Positions 21,053 to 32,590 of a stretch of DNA of 64,000 nt are shown piece by piece. The notes beneath the pieces were generated by a model. The model worked only from the letters and a program-made list of their open reading frames with translations. It was not told the origin of the DNA and made no database searches. The stretch is from Glandiceps talaboti (Eukaryota; Hemichordata; Enteropneusta; Spengelidae): NCBI RefSeq assembly GCF_964340395.1, contig NC_135559.1, positions 9,428,759-9,492,758 on the forward strand, given 5' to 3'. The number at the start of each line of letters is the position of its first letter. The stretch's first letter is position 1. The position numbers and the translations under genes are program-made.

Positions 21053-24000
21053 GTAAGTGTGTGTGATTGTTCCTCACTACATCACATTCTCACATTTTGT
21101 TTTCATTCGTGTGCGTCGGATCCGGCGTCGTGATCACATATTTATGGCGTCTCGCGCTGTCTCTTTTATGTGGTTTCCGCTAGTGTCTGTTATCGGCAAA
21201 ATAATTGTAAACAGAAATATTAAATGGACTGTTGGTCGAAGACTATATATGTTTTAGAAATGTGATTATTTTGTACTTTGTCACAAAAAGTACATCATGT
21301 ACTCGGTGATTTTGGCACGTACTGTCTGGTGTCGAGTCAGTGACCGGCCATTTTGTCCGGAGCTGGCGGAATTTCTTTGATAATTAGCCGGTCGCGGTTA
21401 TGTCAGTTCAAGTTGATCGGTAAGAACTGTTTACAGGCTCAAAACAGCTTGTAGGATATGATAAACTGACATCAAACTACTTACTTTCATCTTTTGTAAC
21501 GCAATTTAATTGTATTGCTGACGTTCTCAATGTATCGTAAAAACCGAACATCGACGTGTTGTACCCTCCACAAATTACGTAATATTTTGACGTAGTTCGC
21601 GTGTGTTATGATCGCATGTTATTGCTACTATCAAGGATAACATTTGGTAGTATAATTTTAAAGACGAATTCCACAAGACAAGGCCATGGCTTCAATAGCA
21701 TCTGACATGACAGTCAAACAGTGATGAATGAAGTAACCAGTGATAACTCCAATGGCTATGTTAATATTAATCTATCTTAATGTTTGATTTGTTAAGGAAA
21801 ACATATATTATAATTAAACTGTAGATAATTTTAGCCAAGAAAATTAAAAACAGTGGTAATATAAATTTCTGACATTTTATGAAATTTTCACAATGAAATT
21901 AATACAATTATTATAAATCCTATTTTGATTTTAAAATATATTCAAATATAACTAGGAAAGTAAATATTCCAATTAAAATGTAAATATTGGCAGCCCACTC
22001 ACCCACTCCCCCCCCCCCCAACAATAATTGAAACATGATAATATATGCATGGCTTCTCTCACTTCAGACCAACTGCTGCTGTTATACATCAGAGTCAGCG
22101 CTTCAAAGCTGCAGCCGCTGCAGCACAACCGCAGCAGCAAGAACCAGTAGAGGAGCCAGCAGCAGCCAGAAAAGAGGTAAAGCATAATAAGTTGTTTTCT
22201 GTCAACAAGATTGGACAAGAATGTAGAATATTGGAGTGAATAATTTAAGAAGCACATTTATATTCAAACTATGAGGTTTGGGTTAGTTTAGATTAGGCCT
22301 AATAAAACAAAATGTGTGGTTCCGATTACGCTCAATGTTAGAATAGGTGAAGTAGGTAGATTTTTTATTTTATTTTATTTTATTTTTTTCATGTGTGAGT
22401 GTCTAGTTCAGGTTTTCCATTGTTTTCCAAATGGTCTCTGCATTATTTATTTCTTCCTATCAGATGTACAGCCATTACAGATTGGAAGAACAGTTTTATT
22501 TATTGTCTTTTTAAGTTGACGTCAGTTTCAGCATCCACTATTTTTCGTGAGACTTCACAGTTTTTGCAATGTTATTATTATTTTTCTGTAATGCGTAACA
22601 AGAAAGTTTAGGGTCGGCAGTGAAAAACTAGGTGGGGTCAGGTAACTGGAACCAAACAATTATTTTTAGGGTTAGACCCCCTAGGATGACTCGTATTTGT
22701 GTGACTGATTTGTTACTGTGTGCACTCCTTTAATCATTCTACAAATTAGCTTGTCTGGATGCCAGCTGTGGATACTAAACCACATTATGAGTGGATGTTT
22801 AATGGTAACGATACTGTATAGGAACTAGACTATGTTTAGCTAATGGTTAACAATGCCTATAGTGATAAATCTCTTAGTCTAGAGTACAAGTGTCTATTGT
22901 CAAATATTTACCCCCAAGTTTGGCACTAGGGAAAAGATTGTACCTACAGAGATAATGCACATATACCGGGTGACCCAGCTAATTTTTGCCTAATGTTGAT
23001 TGACAGGGGATGAAAAAGAAATGGTCAATGTGTAGGAGTATTTTGTATCATTTCATCCTATATGCAATGTATCAGATTTGCATTAATGATTTAGTCTAAG
23101 AATATGATATAGTCATAACACATTACTAGCAACATGCATTACCAGGTTCAAAAGAGGATGGGGGAGTTAAAATGAATGCTGATGATGCCTCGACATTTCA
23201 TGATGAAAGTGTCCTAAAGTCACATTATGTAGCAACTAATTTACATGTCGATGTTATTTCTGGATATGTAAATGACTTCATATAGCAAATTATCATGTCA
23301 ACTTTATTTCTTGATATGTGAATGACTTTAACTAATTTGCATATCAATGTTATTTCTTGATATGTAAATGATTTAAAGCAAATTAAAAACTAATTTGCAT
23401 GTCAAGGTAATTTCTTGATGTGTAAATGATTTAAAACAAGTTAGCAACTAATTTGCATGTCAACATAATTTTGTGATATGTCAATGACTTCAATTAGCAA
23501 TTTACCAACTAATTTGCATGTCAATGTAATTTCTTGATATGTAAATGACTTTGAGCAAGTTAGCAACTAATTTGCATATCAATGTAATCTATTGATATGT
23601 AAATTAGATGGTGTCCACCATTGACTTCAGGAGAACATTGTACTATAAATATTTTATGATAAAATATAGTGATATCGTTATACATGTATTGCTTGTCACA
23701 TTTGACATCTTTAAGTTACAACATTTTATTTGTCTTTTGTAACAGGAATCAAAATCATTTGCCATGGGTTTATTCCGAGGTCAAGTCAATTCATCTCAAG
23801 TATTTCCTTTCCCTGAAGGTAAGAACTATTATTTTCCCTAGACCACGAAATGTAGAGGGGTCTCTGTCTTCACCTCAACTGTAGTCACTTTTAAAAAAAA
23901 AAAAAATCGTATTCCAGAGAAACAATGTCTTTTTAGACTATAACAGTACAGTCTGCATAACATGTTCTTCAATTTAACTTATACTTCTCTTCATTTACTT

Positions 24001-25971
24001 CTTTTACACCTCATCAAACTCTCATGGAGGAATTTTTACTGATGAGTATCTTATCTTGGAGTCAAAGTAATTTTTAAAAATTTAAATTAAAGTAAAATAA
24101 ACTTTCGACCTACCTACCCTATTTAGTGAAGTCATGTTATCAGAAACAGACTTTTTTTTTTATTTTGCATAAACACACTGGTATTATATAATATATGTAA
24201 TTATATTGTTTTCAGTACTGACTGATGAACAGAAAGAGATGTTACAGATGTTGGTTGATCCATGTGCCAAATTCTTTGAGGTAAGTTTGTTATTGGCGTA
24301 TCTAACATATTTATATTAGTGTTGTTTCATACACTGATACATTGATTTAGGAATGTTAATGTTTATCATACACTAACTATAAAAGAAAAAAGGGAAAAAT
24401 AAATTTTTTTATTGCATTTTATTGGGGTTTTTTTTGAATATTTTATTCAAGTTCTTTCTTTTCTCAATGTTTTTAAAAATACCCAACATGTTTTTGTTGC
24501 GTTCACAGGAGGTGAATGATGCAGCCAAAAACGATCAAATTGAGAAAGTGGAAGATAACACAATGCAAGGATTACGTGAAATGGGTGCATTTGGTCTGCA
24601 AGTACCCGTTGATTATGGTGGTCTTGGACTGACTAATACTCAGGTGAGGAATGAGTGCAACTCCCTAATTAAATATGTTTATCTGAAATGGCAAATTTCC
24701 AAAAAAAATTATACCGTGCGGTTTCATGTGTAGCGAATGACCACGTCCTCATTTGCATATCATTTGCATGCAGGTATACCACTAGCATGCACACACCAGT
24801 GCCAGTAATCTCTGGTGCATACATAGTAATGTTTGGTACTCTCTAGTTTAGAATGACTGAACACTAGATAAGAACATTAAAGGGGATGCTATTCCAGGAA
24901 ATACAGGTATTTTCGTAAAATTAGGATTCTGGAAAGTCATTTAATGATTTCACATATAATTATAATTGTCGCTCAGTTGCCAAGAAACAGGAAATTGAAA
25001 CGCTTCAATAGAACACAATTACATCATGGGTCTTAACAGATATGACTAAGTCCTTGTTTGTAACTCAATAAATTACAAAAGATTGATAGATGTTTAAAAT
25101 GTTTGTTATTGTACATACAAAAACAAACATTTTACACATTATTTAGCTTTTGCAATTTATTTAGTTACAAATTCGGGCATGGTCTATATTGTTTCACATT
25201 GATTTTTAAAGTAGGAAGTCATGATAAAATTGTTTTATAAATAGAAAATCCAAAATAAATACCCAATCCTCATCCATATTGCCACTTTAAAATAAGGTCC
25301 TTCCTTATTGAAGATTTACATGTAAAAAGTTTTAGATGGTTCAGTATTATATGTACTTTTGAGGTAAGTTCACAGGTTCGAAGAGTTCACACTGAGGTCA
25401 GTCTCTGTGATTAGGTACTGTAGATAAGATTGTGTATAATTAGTGGGTTCAAAGGTCATAGTGTATGGTAGTCCAAAGGTAAACTGATAATTCCCCACCC
25501 AGTTCATAAGTACAAAGTCTAAAATACAAAGATAAACCAATGTTAGATTGACAACAGCAACGTTTGGTAAACTGGGGACACTTTTGTTCGCTAAGGTGAT
25601 ATTTTATGTTTTGGCTACCATGGGAGATGTTGTAGTCCCTGTCAGGTTCAACCAGTCATGAAAGAAATTCACCAAATTGAATGATGGGGTGGCATAGATG
25701 CATGCAGGTATTGTTAACTTTGTTTCATGTTGTCAAAGTGAAAGAGATATTGAAATTAAGGATAGGGAATTATAGAGATCACAGAATTGTACTCTTTGAT
25801 GATGGATAATTTTTTTTTTTTTAAATGTATGTTTCGTTTTTCTGGCTGTAACTTTCTAGTTTTTGAATTGATTACAATATTGTTATTGTTGTTGTTGTTG
25901 TTGTTGTTTGTCTCAAGATTACTGCCTATGTATGTATGTATGTATGTATGTATGTATGTATGTATGTATGT

Positions 25972-26061
<90 letters not shown>

Positions 26062-29000
26062 ATGTATGTATGTACTAGTCTAGAGTCGTTTAGTCAAAGT
26101 TTTACTAAGTATTTCAACCTGTGTAGACAACATTTGATAAACTTTAAGTTGTTCTACTTTTACCATCATTCCACAATATCTTATAATTAGAACTTTAAAA
26201 TGTAAAATTTGTAATTGAATGACATTTACTTTGTTTTAGTATGCCAGACTGGTAGAGATAGTTGGTGCCCATGACCTTGGAGTTGGTATTACACTAGGAG
26301 CACATCAGTCCATTGGGTTCAAGGGTATCCTTTTATTTGGCAATAAGGAACAGAAAGAGAAATATCTACCATCTTTGGCAGCTGGAGAAAACATAGCAGC
26401 ATTCTGTCTTACTGAGCCATCCAGTGGATCTGATGCTAGTGTAAGTATACTAATTGGCTATCGGTGTATGATTTTGAATCCTTCTCTGTCTGGTTGTGTG
26501 AGGGCGTCCCACCATGGCGTCAATTTACAGACTAACTTATCAGTAGTGAAAAATTATTCTTGCATGATGTTATAGGATATCTTCTATGTGAAGATCGCCC
26601 TCATTGGGGCAAGGTGCATCCCTTTTGTTTATACGGTCTTCAGTTGAGAACAAATTCTTGTCATTTTACCCTAGTGACAGTGACGCTCACTACAACATAT
26701 TATCTAGGAACTGTTTATTTGAAAAGCGCCCTCATTGAGAATAAAAGTATTCCTTTTGTTTATGCATGCTCAGATGAGAAGAGACTTGTGATATTACATG
26801 CATTCTCTTGCATTGAATTTCGTCAAAATGGATTTGAGACAAAGATGGAACTTTTGGTACACGTAAAAAAATCTTTCAATGTGATAACAAGTTTGTATTA
26901 AAGCCACAACTAAATCAAACAATCACTTTATAGCAGAGTCTGTACTCTTTAGCATCCCTAACCCTAATCTTCATCCTGTGTGTGTACATGTTACAAAATG
27001 GCCAGTGTGTATACACAACATAATTTTTGGGCCCAGTGTTCTTTAGTTTTGCCATGGTGGGTACTTTAAAATCCCTAACCCTAATGTTGCTTGTCTTCAT
27101 TTTGTGTGCATTACACAGTAAACTAGGGTACACAACATAAACATTGGACCAAGTGTCCTTCATTCTTGCCATGGTGGCTACTCTAACATTTCCAATTCTC
27201 ATGTTACTTGTCTCCTTCACTTTGATTGGTCATGCACAAACCGACATCTCTATTGTAATCCAGTAACATTCATTGACCTTTGACATTTATATTGACCTTT
27301 CACCTTTATAGTCGATCAGATCGAGGGCAGTCCTGAGTGACGATGGAAAACATTACATTTTGAATGGAAGTAAGATCTGGTGAGTTGGGATCACTGCTGT
27401 TATACTCTATATTTTCATACTGATATTTTCACTGTTACTTGAAATGTTGAAATTTTACGTGTTTAGACATGTAGTAGGCATGTGGTAAAATATGGCAAAT
27501 ACTGAAGAAAAAAAATTTAAATTGAAAATTTTCTTTTTGGATGTTTATAAGAATAGAATTGTTAGCTGTAAACTTTCTGTAGTGAAAATGTCACTGACTT
27601 TTGTTGGCTTTTTTCTCTGCAGGATCAGCAATGGAGGCATTTCTGAGATTTTCACCGTGTTTGCACAAACTCCATGCACAGATGCAGATGGTAATACCAA
27701 GGACAAAGTCACAGCCTTCGTTGTGGAAAGAGCCTTTGGTGGTATCTCACAGTAAGTCATGTGATGGTCATGTGATTTATTGGAAAGATCACATGATAGT
27801 TAATCAAAGTCATGTGATGCATGATGTTACACAAACCAACCTTTGAGAGTAGATTTACTGTAACACTAACAGTTCTTGTGTGAATGTCCTTTTTACTTTT
27901 CCAACACATAGCAAGTTTTCTTTGCCCAAAAATGTCATGACTTTACAATATTTGGCAGTATCCAGTAAAATGTATATTTTAGTCTTTTTTGTACTGTCAC
28001 CCAATAGTAATGTCTAATAACATTGATGTTTGATTTAGAAATTTGAAATCTGTTGTAGTTTCTGAATATTAGTCAACGACATGACTAATAACCCTTCCCC
28101 CACCCCATTCAATTTGGACAAGGCCTTTAATTTACGGAGGACATTTGACAAAAACCAAACATCATTATTTTTCACAAATGTTTGACATTTCATCTCTCTT
28201 GTTGTAGTGGTGCTCCAGAGAAAAAGATGGGTATCAAGGCATCCAACACAGCAGAGGTGTATTTTGAGGACGTCAAAATACCAGTTGAAAATGTCTTAGG
28301 AGGTAAGCTAGTAAGCTGTAGGCTGATATTTGTTAGTAATGTAATGATATTATGGTAGAACCCTAGTAGCAGAAACTTTTGAAACTATTTTCCAATTATT
28401 TTTGTCTGTTGAAAAATACACTGTTAAAATTGTTAAATATAATAATTGTTTCTTTTCTTGTATTTTATGTATCAATGAAATTGAAATTGAAATAAATAAA
28501 TTTAAATTATTTGTTTTCAGAGGTTGGAGGAGGTTTTAAAGTCGCAATGAATATTCTAAACAACGGTAGATTTGGTATGGGTGCTGCTTTGTCTGGAACT
28601 ATGAGGTCACTGATACAGAAAGCAGTGAGTTATTATTAGTTTTAGTTTGCTGCTGTTAATACTGTCGATTTCTATTTTTCCTTTTTTGAATGAAATACTA
28701 AATTTTTTCAAAGTATATGTTGAGATCCTGTAAAAATAAAATTGAATGGAAACCAGAAGATTTATTGGCAACAAAAATTGACTTTTCTGAAATGATGAAT
28801 ATAACAATAAATTCTAAGTATGTTTTGGTATTCTTTGAAAATTGAATCTAAAAAAAATTATCAAAAAGTAGATTTTTTTTGAAAAATATTTGTTTCCAAT
28901 AGTAGATTCTAAATGTGTATTCATATCTTGTGTTTATTGGATATTCACAAAACGTATGAGACTTGAAAATGTAATTTATCGAAAATTATTTGTTGAACAA

Positions 29001-31880
29001 TAGATTTGTATTTGCTAATATCCTTGAAGAAAAAAATAAACAAAAATAAAAAATTAAAATTAAATTAAATTAAATTTTTTTAAAAAAGTTAGAAAATAAA
29101 AATAAAATTAAGTTATCCCTTGGAGAAAATACGAAGTCATTGACACCAATATTGGCACCACTGAAACATTAAAATTATGATAAAGTGAATTTCTTGTCAT
29201 TTATTTAGTTGGACCATGCTGCTAGTCAAACCCAGTTTTATAACGCCAAAATTTTGATAAAGTGAATTTCTTGTTTCATTTAGGTGGACCACGCTACCAA
29301 TCGTACACAGTTTGGTAACTACATTCATAACTATGGTGCTATTCAGGAGAAGATAGCCAGGATGGTGATGAAACATTATGTCACTGAGTCAATGGCCTAC
29401 ATGATTTCTGCCAACATGGACGCCGGGTCAACGGAATTCCAAATTGAAGCTGCCATCAGTAAAATTTATGGATCGGTAAGAGTTGCAAATTTTGGTATGA
29501 ATTTAAATTTTGTTCAACAAGGAAGAAATAAAAATGCAGAAAAAAAAGATGGAAAGAAATGTAATTTGTCACTACATGTTTGAATTTGATGTTGACAGAT
29601 TTTTTACTGATTTTGCCAAAAAAATTGAAAGAAAACTTTTTTCGAGAGATACGTTTCTGTACTCATCTTGTGGAAGGAAATTTGATACTGACATAACAAG
29701 AGGGAGTTTCACTTTTTGAAATTGTTGTTTGTATTTTGTTGTTGTTGTTTAGGAAGCTGCCTGGTTTGTAGCCGATGAAGCTATACAAATCTGTGGTGGT
29801 ATGGGTTTCATGAAGGATGCTGGTTTAGAGAGAGTTATGAGAGATCTCAGAATATTCAGAATCTTTGAAGGAACCAATGACATCTTGCGTCTCTTCATTG
29901 CTCTCACAGGAATGCAGGTAATAGTCGTGTGTTTTGATTGGATTAAAATATTTGAAGGAACCAATAATATCCTGTCTCTTCAGGCCAGTAATAGTCATGT
30001 GTTTTGAATGGATTAAAATATTTGGAGGAACCAATGATATCTTGTGTCTCTTCAGTGCAGTTACAGCAATGCACAGATAATATTGACATGTTTTATTTTT
30101 GCATTGAAAGCCCCATAAGCTGTAAACTTTTCAATATTTTGATATTTTTTCCTATTGCAAAATGCACCAAAACATTCCTAGAAAGTGTTTAATCCTCATA
30201 GCTGTATAACGTCTTTTGTAAATCTTTGATATGATAGTGTATATTGGCTTGATGTCCATATGTAAACAATTATAGATCAGGTAAGGACCTGATGACTTGT
30301 TTGTCAACAAGTTGTGAATATTTTGGATCCTGACAGGATTTGCCTCAGTGAGAACAATATAAACAAGTTGAAAAATATTGACAAAAATTATGCAAAAATG
30401 TTTTTGAAGTAAAAACAGCTTGTAGGATTTTAATTATTTCTACCACAAGAGGGCGCTATTACATTGGTAAAAGTCTGTTTCTAAAGGTGTATATTCTTGT
30501 CTCTCAGAACGCAGGAGGACAACTTAGAGAACTACAGAAGGCTATGAGAAACCCAGCAGCAAATCTGGGACTGATCGTGGAGGAGGCTAATAAGAGAGCT
30601 AAACGTATGATGGGTATGAATACCGGTCCCTCACTTACAGAGCATGTCCACTCAGACTTGACTGAATCTGCTGCACAGACATCAAAGGCCATCGCTGAGT
30701 TCGGTGTTGTCATCGAAGATCTACTGATCAAGTACAAGAAGGGTATCGTCAACGAACAGTTTATTCTATGGAGAGTTGCTGATGCAGCTATTGATATTTA
30801 TGGCATGGTGGCTGTACTCTCAAGGTATTATTAACAAAATGCTGTTCTAGGAAATCTTTCATTGCTATTTTTGTGTCCCATCGTGTACTTGAACTTGTAG
30901 AGAATGTGGAGGCAAAAACGGCGGGAAATCTGCCATTTGTCGTAAGGCAGTATCAATTTTGGTCTAAAAATGTGCGTGGTAAAAAAAAGTTTACTGTACA
31001 GTTACTGAAAGTTCACATTTTGTTGCACTGGGAAGCAGAATATGTGATGTCATAATATTGTTGATGTTGTTCTGGAAAAGTAGAATGTTAGAAAAATGGA
31101 GTTAAAACTGAATTCACATTTCATAATTATAGTATAAAAAATTTTCTACCAAGTGTTAGATATAGAGATTTGATTCTATAAAGTATTCATGAACTCTCTG
31201 AAACTCTTGCCCAAACTCCAAATAGCGTTACTACAAACGATTGCCCTACACCAACTGCCACGTACCTCTGGTTGGATGTTTCAAACAACGCTGCCTTCAG
31301 AAGCGACCATATTGGATTTGTCACAAATAAAAACATAAACGTGTACATTTTACTGTTGACAGATGATCTGCAACATACTCAAACTTTGAGAAGGATTAAA
31401 ATATTATTATATATAAACTATATTTATGGTTCACCTGTCATCTCTGATGTCAGTGACATTGGAGTACATGTGAAAAAGTGCTGCATATGTGTGCAATATG
31501 TAGTGAGCCATGGATGCAGGCAGCCATCTTGTTGACAAGTTGTCACAAGCAAATATTAGAAATCAAATATGGCCACTACTTGATGGTAGTGATATTTAGT
31601 GATGTCACTTCCTGTCTTATGTTACTTCCTGCAATGACATCATTTCTTGTTATTTTCTTATTTCAGAGCCTCAAGATCACTGAACCAAAACTCCAGTTCA
31701 GCGGAACACGAACGTGACATGTGTCAGTTATTCTGCAACGAAGCCTCAGATAGAGTCGCTGACAACTTGATGTCAGTGAAAGCATCAAACAGACTCGGCA
31801 ACTTTAAGAAACTTTCCCTTATTGCCCAAGAAGTGGTGAAAACAGGAGGTGTAGTACAAGAACATCCTCTCGGATTTTAA
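20979..31880 (+). CDS. ACADVL: Very-long-chain acyl-CoA dehydrogenase, mitochondrial (complete, 14 exons, 646 aa)
   Basis: VLCAD catalyses FAD-dependent alpha,beta-dehydrogenation of C14-C20 acyl-CoAs on the matrix face of the inner mitochondrial membrane, the first step of long-chain beta-oxidation. Fourteen exons join in phase to 1941 nt, 646 residues plus stop; human VLCAD is 655. Residues 1 to about 60 form a basic, Ala/Gln-rich targeting region. The acyl-CoA dehydrogenase core includes [14 protein letters not shown] (about 205-218), [16 protein letters not shown] and DHATNRTQF. The catalytic-base motif [12 protein letters not shown] puts the glutamate near residue 454. The C-terminal extension characteristic of VLCAD/ACAD9 ends [24 protein letters not shown] and the terminal PLGF favour VLCAD over ACAD9. 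Confidence 0.97.
22068..22176 (+). CDS. ACADVL: ACADVL exon 2: presequence / low-complexity linker
   Basis: Encodes [20 protein letters not shown] followed by [17 protein letters not shown]. The Ala/Gln-rich stretch is typical of a poorly conserved region around the presequence cleavage site. Acceptor CTTCAG, donor GTAAAG, phase 0 out. Confidence 0.87.
22312..22660. mobile_element. Diverged MITE-like element H relative
   Basis: GTGTGGTTCCGATTACG and GTAACTGGAACCAAAC are inverted ends around (TTTTA)n. It lies in ACADVL intron 2. Confidence 0.4.
23225..23605. repeat. Tandem array, about 62-bp unit, 6 copies
   Basis: ACTAATTTGCATGTCAATGT and AATTTCTTGATATGTAAATG recur about every 60-65 bp in ACADVL intron 2. 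The units include the octamer ATTTGCAT. Confidence 0.85.
23746..23818 (+). CDS. ACADVL: ACADVL exon 3
   Basis: Encodes [20 protein letters not shown] then PFPE, matching the VLCAD S-K-S-F-A-V-G motif. Acceptor AACAG, donor GTAAGA, phase 1 out. Confidence 0.95.
24216..24280 (+). CDS. ACADVL: ACADVL exon 4
   Basis: Encodes [20 protein letters not shown] then E, the first helix of the dehydrogenase N-terminal domain. Acceptor TTTTCAG, donor GTAAGT. 65 bp, phase 1 in and phase 0 out. Confidence 0.94.
24509..24643 (+). CDS. ACADVL: ACADVL exon 5
   Basis: Encodes [20 protein letters not shown] then [20 protein letters not shown]. 45 codons in phase 0. Acceptor TTCACAG, donor GTGAGG. Confidence 0.96.
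24970..25290. mobile_element. Foldback element D, diverged copy
   Basis: Shares TTGTTTGTAACTCAAT, the inverse AGTTACAAA, and an end CTCATCCATATTGCCACTTTA with the element at 34116. The left boundary is unclear. It lies in ACADVL intron 5. Confidence 0.5.
25926..26074. repeat. (TATG)n / (TG)n compound microsatellite
   Basis: TATG runs alternate with TG runs over about 150 bp in ACADVL intron 5. Confidence 0.95.
26240..26440 (+). CDS. ACADVL: ACADVL exon 6: FAD-binding signature
   Basis: Encodes [20 protein letters not shown], then [14 protein letters not shown] and [15 protein letters not shown]. The last segment is the acyl-CoA dehydrogenase signature contacting flavin and substrate. 67 codons, phase 0. 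Confidence 0.97.
26580..26800. repeat. Two-copy tandem repeat, about 130 bp
   Basis: GCGCCCTCATTGAG / TCGCCCTCATTGGG and ATTCCTTTTGTTTATGC / ATCCCTTTTGTTTATAC are about 128 bp apart in ACADVL intron 6. Confidence 0.6.
26915..27240. repeat. Three-copy tandem repeat, about 120 bp
   Basis: ATCCCTAACCCTAAT, CACAACATAA and TTGCCATGGTGG recur in order. The minus-strand frame through it only reflects the repeat. Confidence 0.65.
27312..27379 (+). CDS. ACADVL: ACADVL exon 7
   Basis: Encodes [20 protein letters not shown] then KI and part of W. Acceptor TTTATAG, donor GTGAGT, phase 2 out. Confidence 0.95.
27623..27751 (+). CDS. ACADVL: ACADVL exon 8
   Basis: Completes W, then encodes [20 protein letters not shown] and [18 protein letters not shown]-(S/T)-N-G is part of the flavin site. 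129 bp, phase 2 at both ends. Confidence 0.96.
28208..28302 (+). CDS. ACADVL: ACADVL exon 9
   Basis: Encodes [20 protein letters not shown] then [11 protein letters not shown]. Acceptor TTGTAG, donor GTAAGC. 95 bp, phase 2 in and phase 1 out. Confidence 0.96.
28521..28624 (+). CDS. ACADVL: ACADVL exon 10
   Basis: Encodes [20 protein letters not shown] then [14 protein letters not shown]. Acceptor TTTTCAG, donor GTGAGT, phase 0 out. Confidence 0.96.
29171..29247 (+). pseudogene. Decayed duplicate of ACADVL exon 11 acceptor and first 40 bp
   Basis: AAAATTATGATAAAGTGAAT and TTCTTGT lead to an intact TTTAG followed by [14 protein letters not shown] in frame, versus [14 protein letters not shown] in the real exon 75 bp later. 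A TGA follows at 29263-29265. Confidence 0.85.
29284..29475 (+). CDS. ACADVL: ACADVL exon 11
   Basis: Encodes [20 protein letters not shown] then [20 protein letters not shown] and [13 protein letters not shown]. 64 codons, phase 0. A decayed duplicate of the acceptor and first 40 bp lies immediately upstream (29171-29247). Confidence 0.97.
29753..29917 (+). CDS. ACADVL: ACADVL exon 12: catalytic base
   Basis: Encodes [20 protein letters not shown] and later [20 protein letters not shown]. The glutamate in F-E-G-T is the catalytic base of VLCAD (residue 454 here). 55 codons, phase 0. Two degenerate copies of its 3' end follow in the intron. Confidence 0.97.
29942..30096 (+). pseudogene. Two decayed copies of the ACADVL exon 12 3' end
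   Basis: Copy 1 (29942-30011) reads [12 protein letters not shown] against [12 protein letters not shown]. Copy 2 (30012-30096) has ATATTTGGAGGAACCAATGA and a CACAGATAAT remnant of the donor. Both retain the intron bases TAATAGTCATGTGTTTT or similar. Confidence 0.85.
30508..30824 (+). CDS. ACADVL: ACADVL exon 13: C-terminal membrane-associated extension
   Basis: Encodes [20 protein letters not shown], then [20 protein letters not shown] and [10 protein letters not shown]. This is the VLCAD/ACAD9-specific C-terminal domain. 317 bp; donor GTATTA is weak, but its phase 2 fits exon 14. Confidence 0.95.
31667..31880 (+). CDS. ACADVL: ACADVL exon 14: C-terminus and stop
   Basis: Encodes [20 protein letters not shown] and ends [11 protein letters not shown], then TAA at 31878-31880. 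Acceptor TTTCAG. The P-L-G-F end matches vertebrate VLCAD. Confidence 0.97.
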
Positions 31881-31921
31881 TCAGTTCAGTCGTCACTCAA
31901 GATGCACAGCAATATCAAATG

Positions 31922-31927
31922 AATAAA
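31922..31927 (+). terminator. ACADVL: Candidate ACADVL poly(A) signal AATAAA
   Basis: A canonical hexamer lies 42 nt after the ACADVL stop. It would give a very short 3' UTR, so a distal site is equally possible. Confidence 0.4.
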
Positions 31928-32424
31928 CTCCTTATATCCTAAAAATTTACATACAACTTCTGATCATGATTTTGATTGGTTGTCATTCATTTTGATTGAC
32001 AGGTGTCATAAATCAAAGTGATTGACCTTTGACCTCATATTGACTTTATAAATGTGTAAACTGGACAGGTAAAGATCAAATGCAACCATCTGAGGGCAGA
32101 ATGGAGGTGAAGGCTGCATGATCTTTAATATGTGATTGATAAGTATTGTCTATTTTCTGTTTCGGCAGCAACAAAGTTTTAAATATTGTACAAATCATAT
32201 ATTTATATTACATATTTCCCAGTTGAAATTTTTAGAATTTTTCTTTCTACAAGGAATGGTTGGCTAATAGAAGGTCAAATCTAATTGAGTTATGTACTGC
32301 ATGGATTTGACTTCAAAATTTTTGTTCAAAGATATACAAAAATATCAAGGGAGCTAAACGTACTTTTTCAGAAATTTCCACTTGCTATTAAGATTCTAAA
32401 ACATATACTTACTGTTGAATCAGC

Positions 32425-32590
32425 ATTTAGATTTTATTCCCCAATATTTTCCTTCGTTCAGCCCGTTTGCCAAGGGAAATACGAGTGACCTAAGGGGCCT
32501 TTGGCACTTCCTGTCTAGCACCTTGTAGTGACAACCCTTAGGTCATGAGTATTTTCCGGCTGAATGAAGACAAATATTGGAGAATAACAA
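32425..32590. mobile_element. Foldback element F
   Basis: TTCCCCAATATTTTCCTTCG with TTCAGCC pairs with GGCTGAATGAAGACAAATAT and TGGAGAA; GACCTAAGG pairs with CCTTAGGTC. A related copy lies at 34970-35100. Confidence 0.6.

Noticed and set aside
21973-22257. 94-residue minus-strand frame
   Set aside because: Antisense shadow of ACADVL exon 2, driven by its Gln/Ala repeats.
25787-26190. MYVCMYVC-type frames
   Set aside because: Translation of the TATG/TG microsatellite.
20979-31880. ACAD9 instead of ACADVL
   Set aside because: C-terminus [19 protein letters not shown] and DHATNRTQF match VLCAD; ACAD9 differs at these places.
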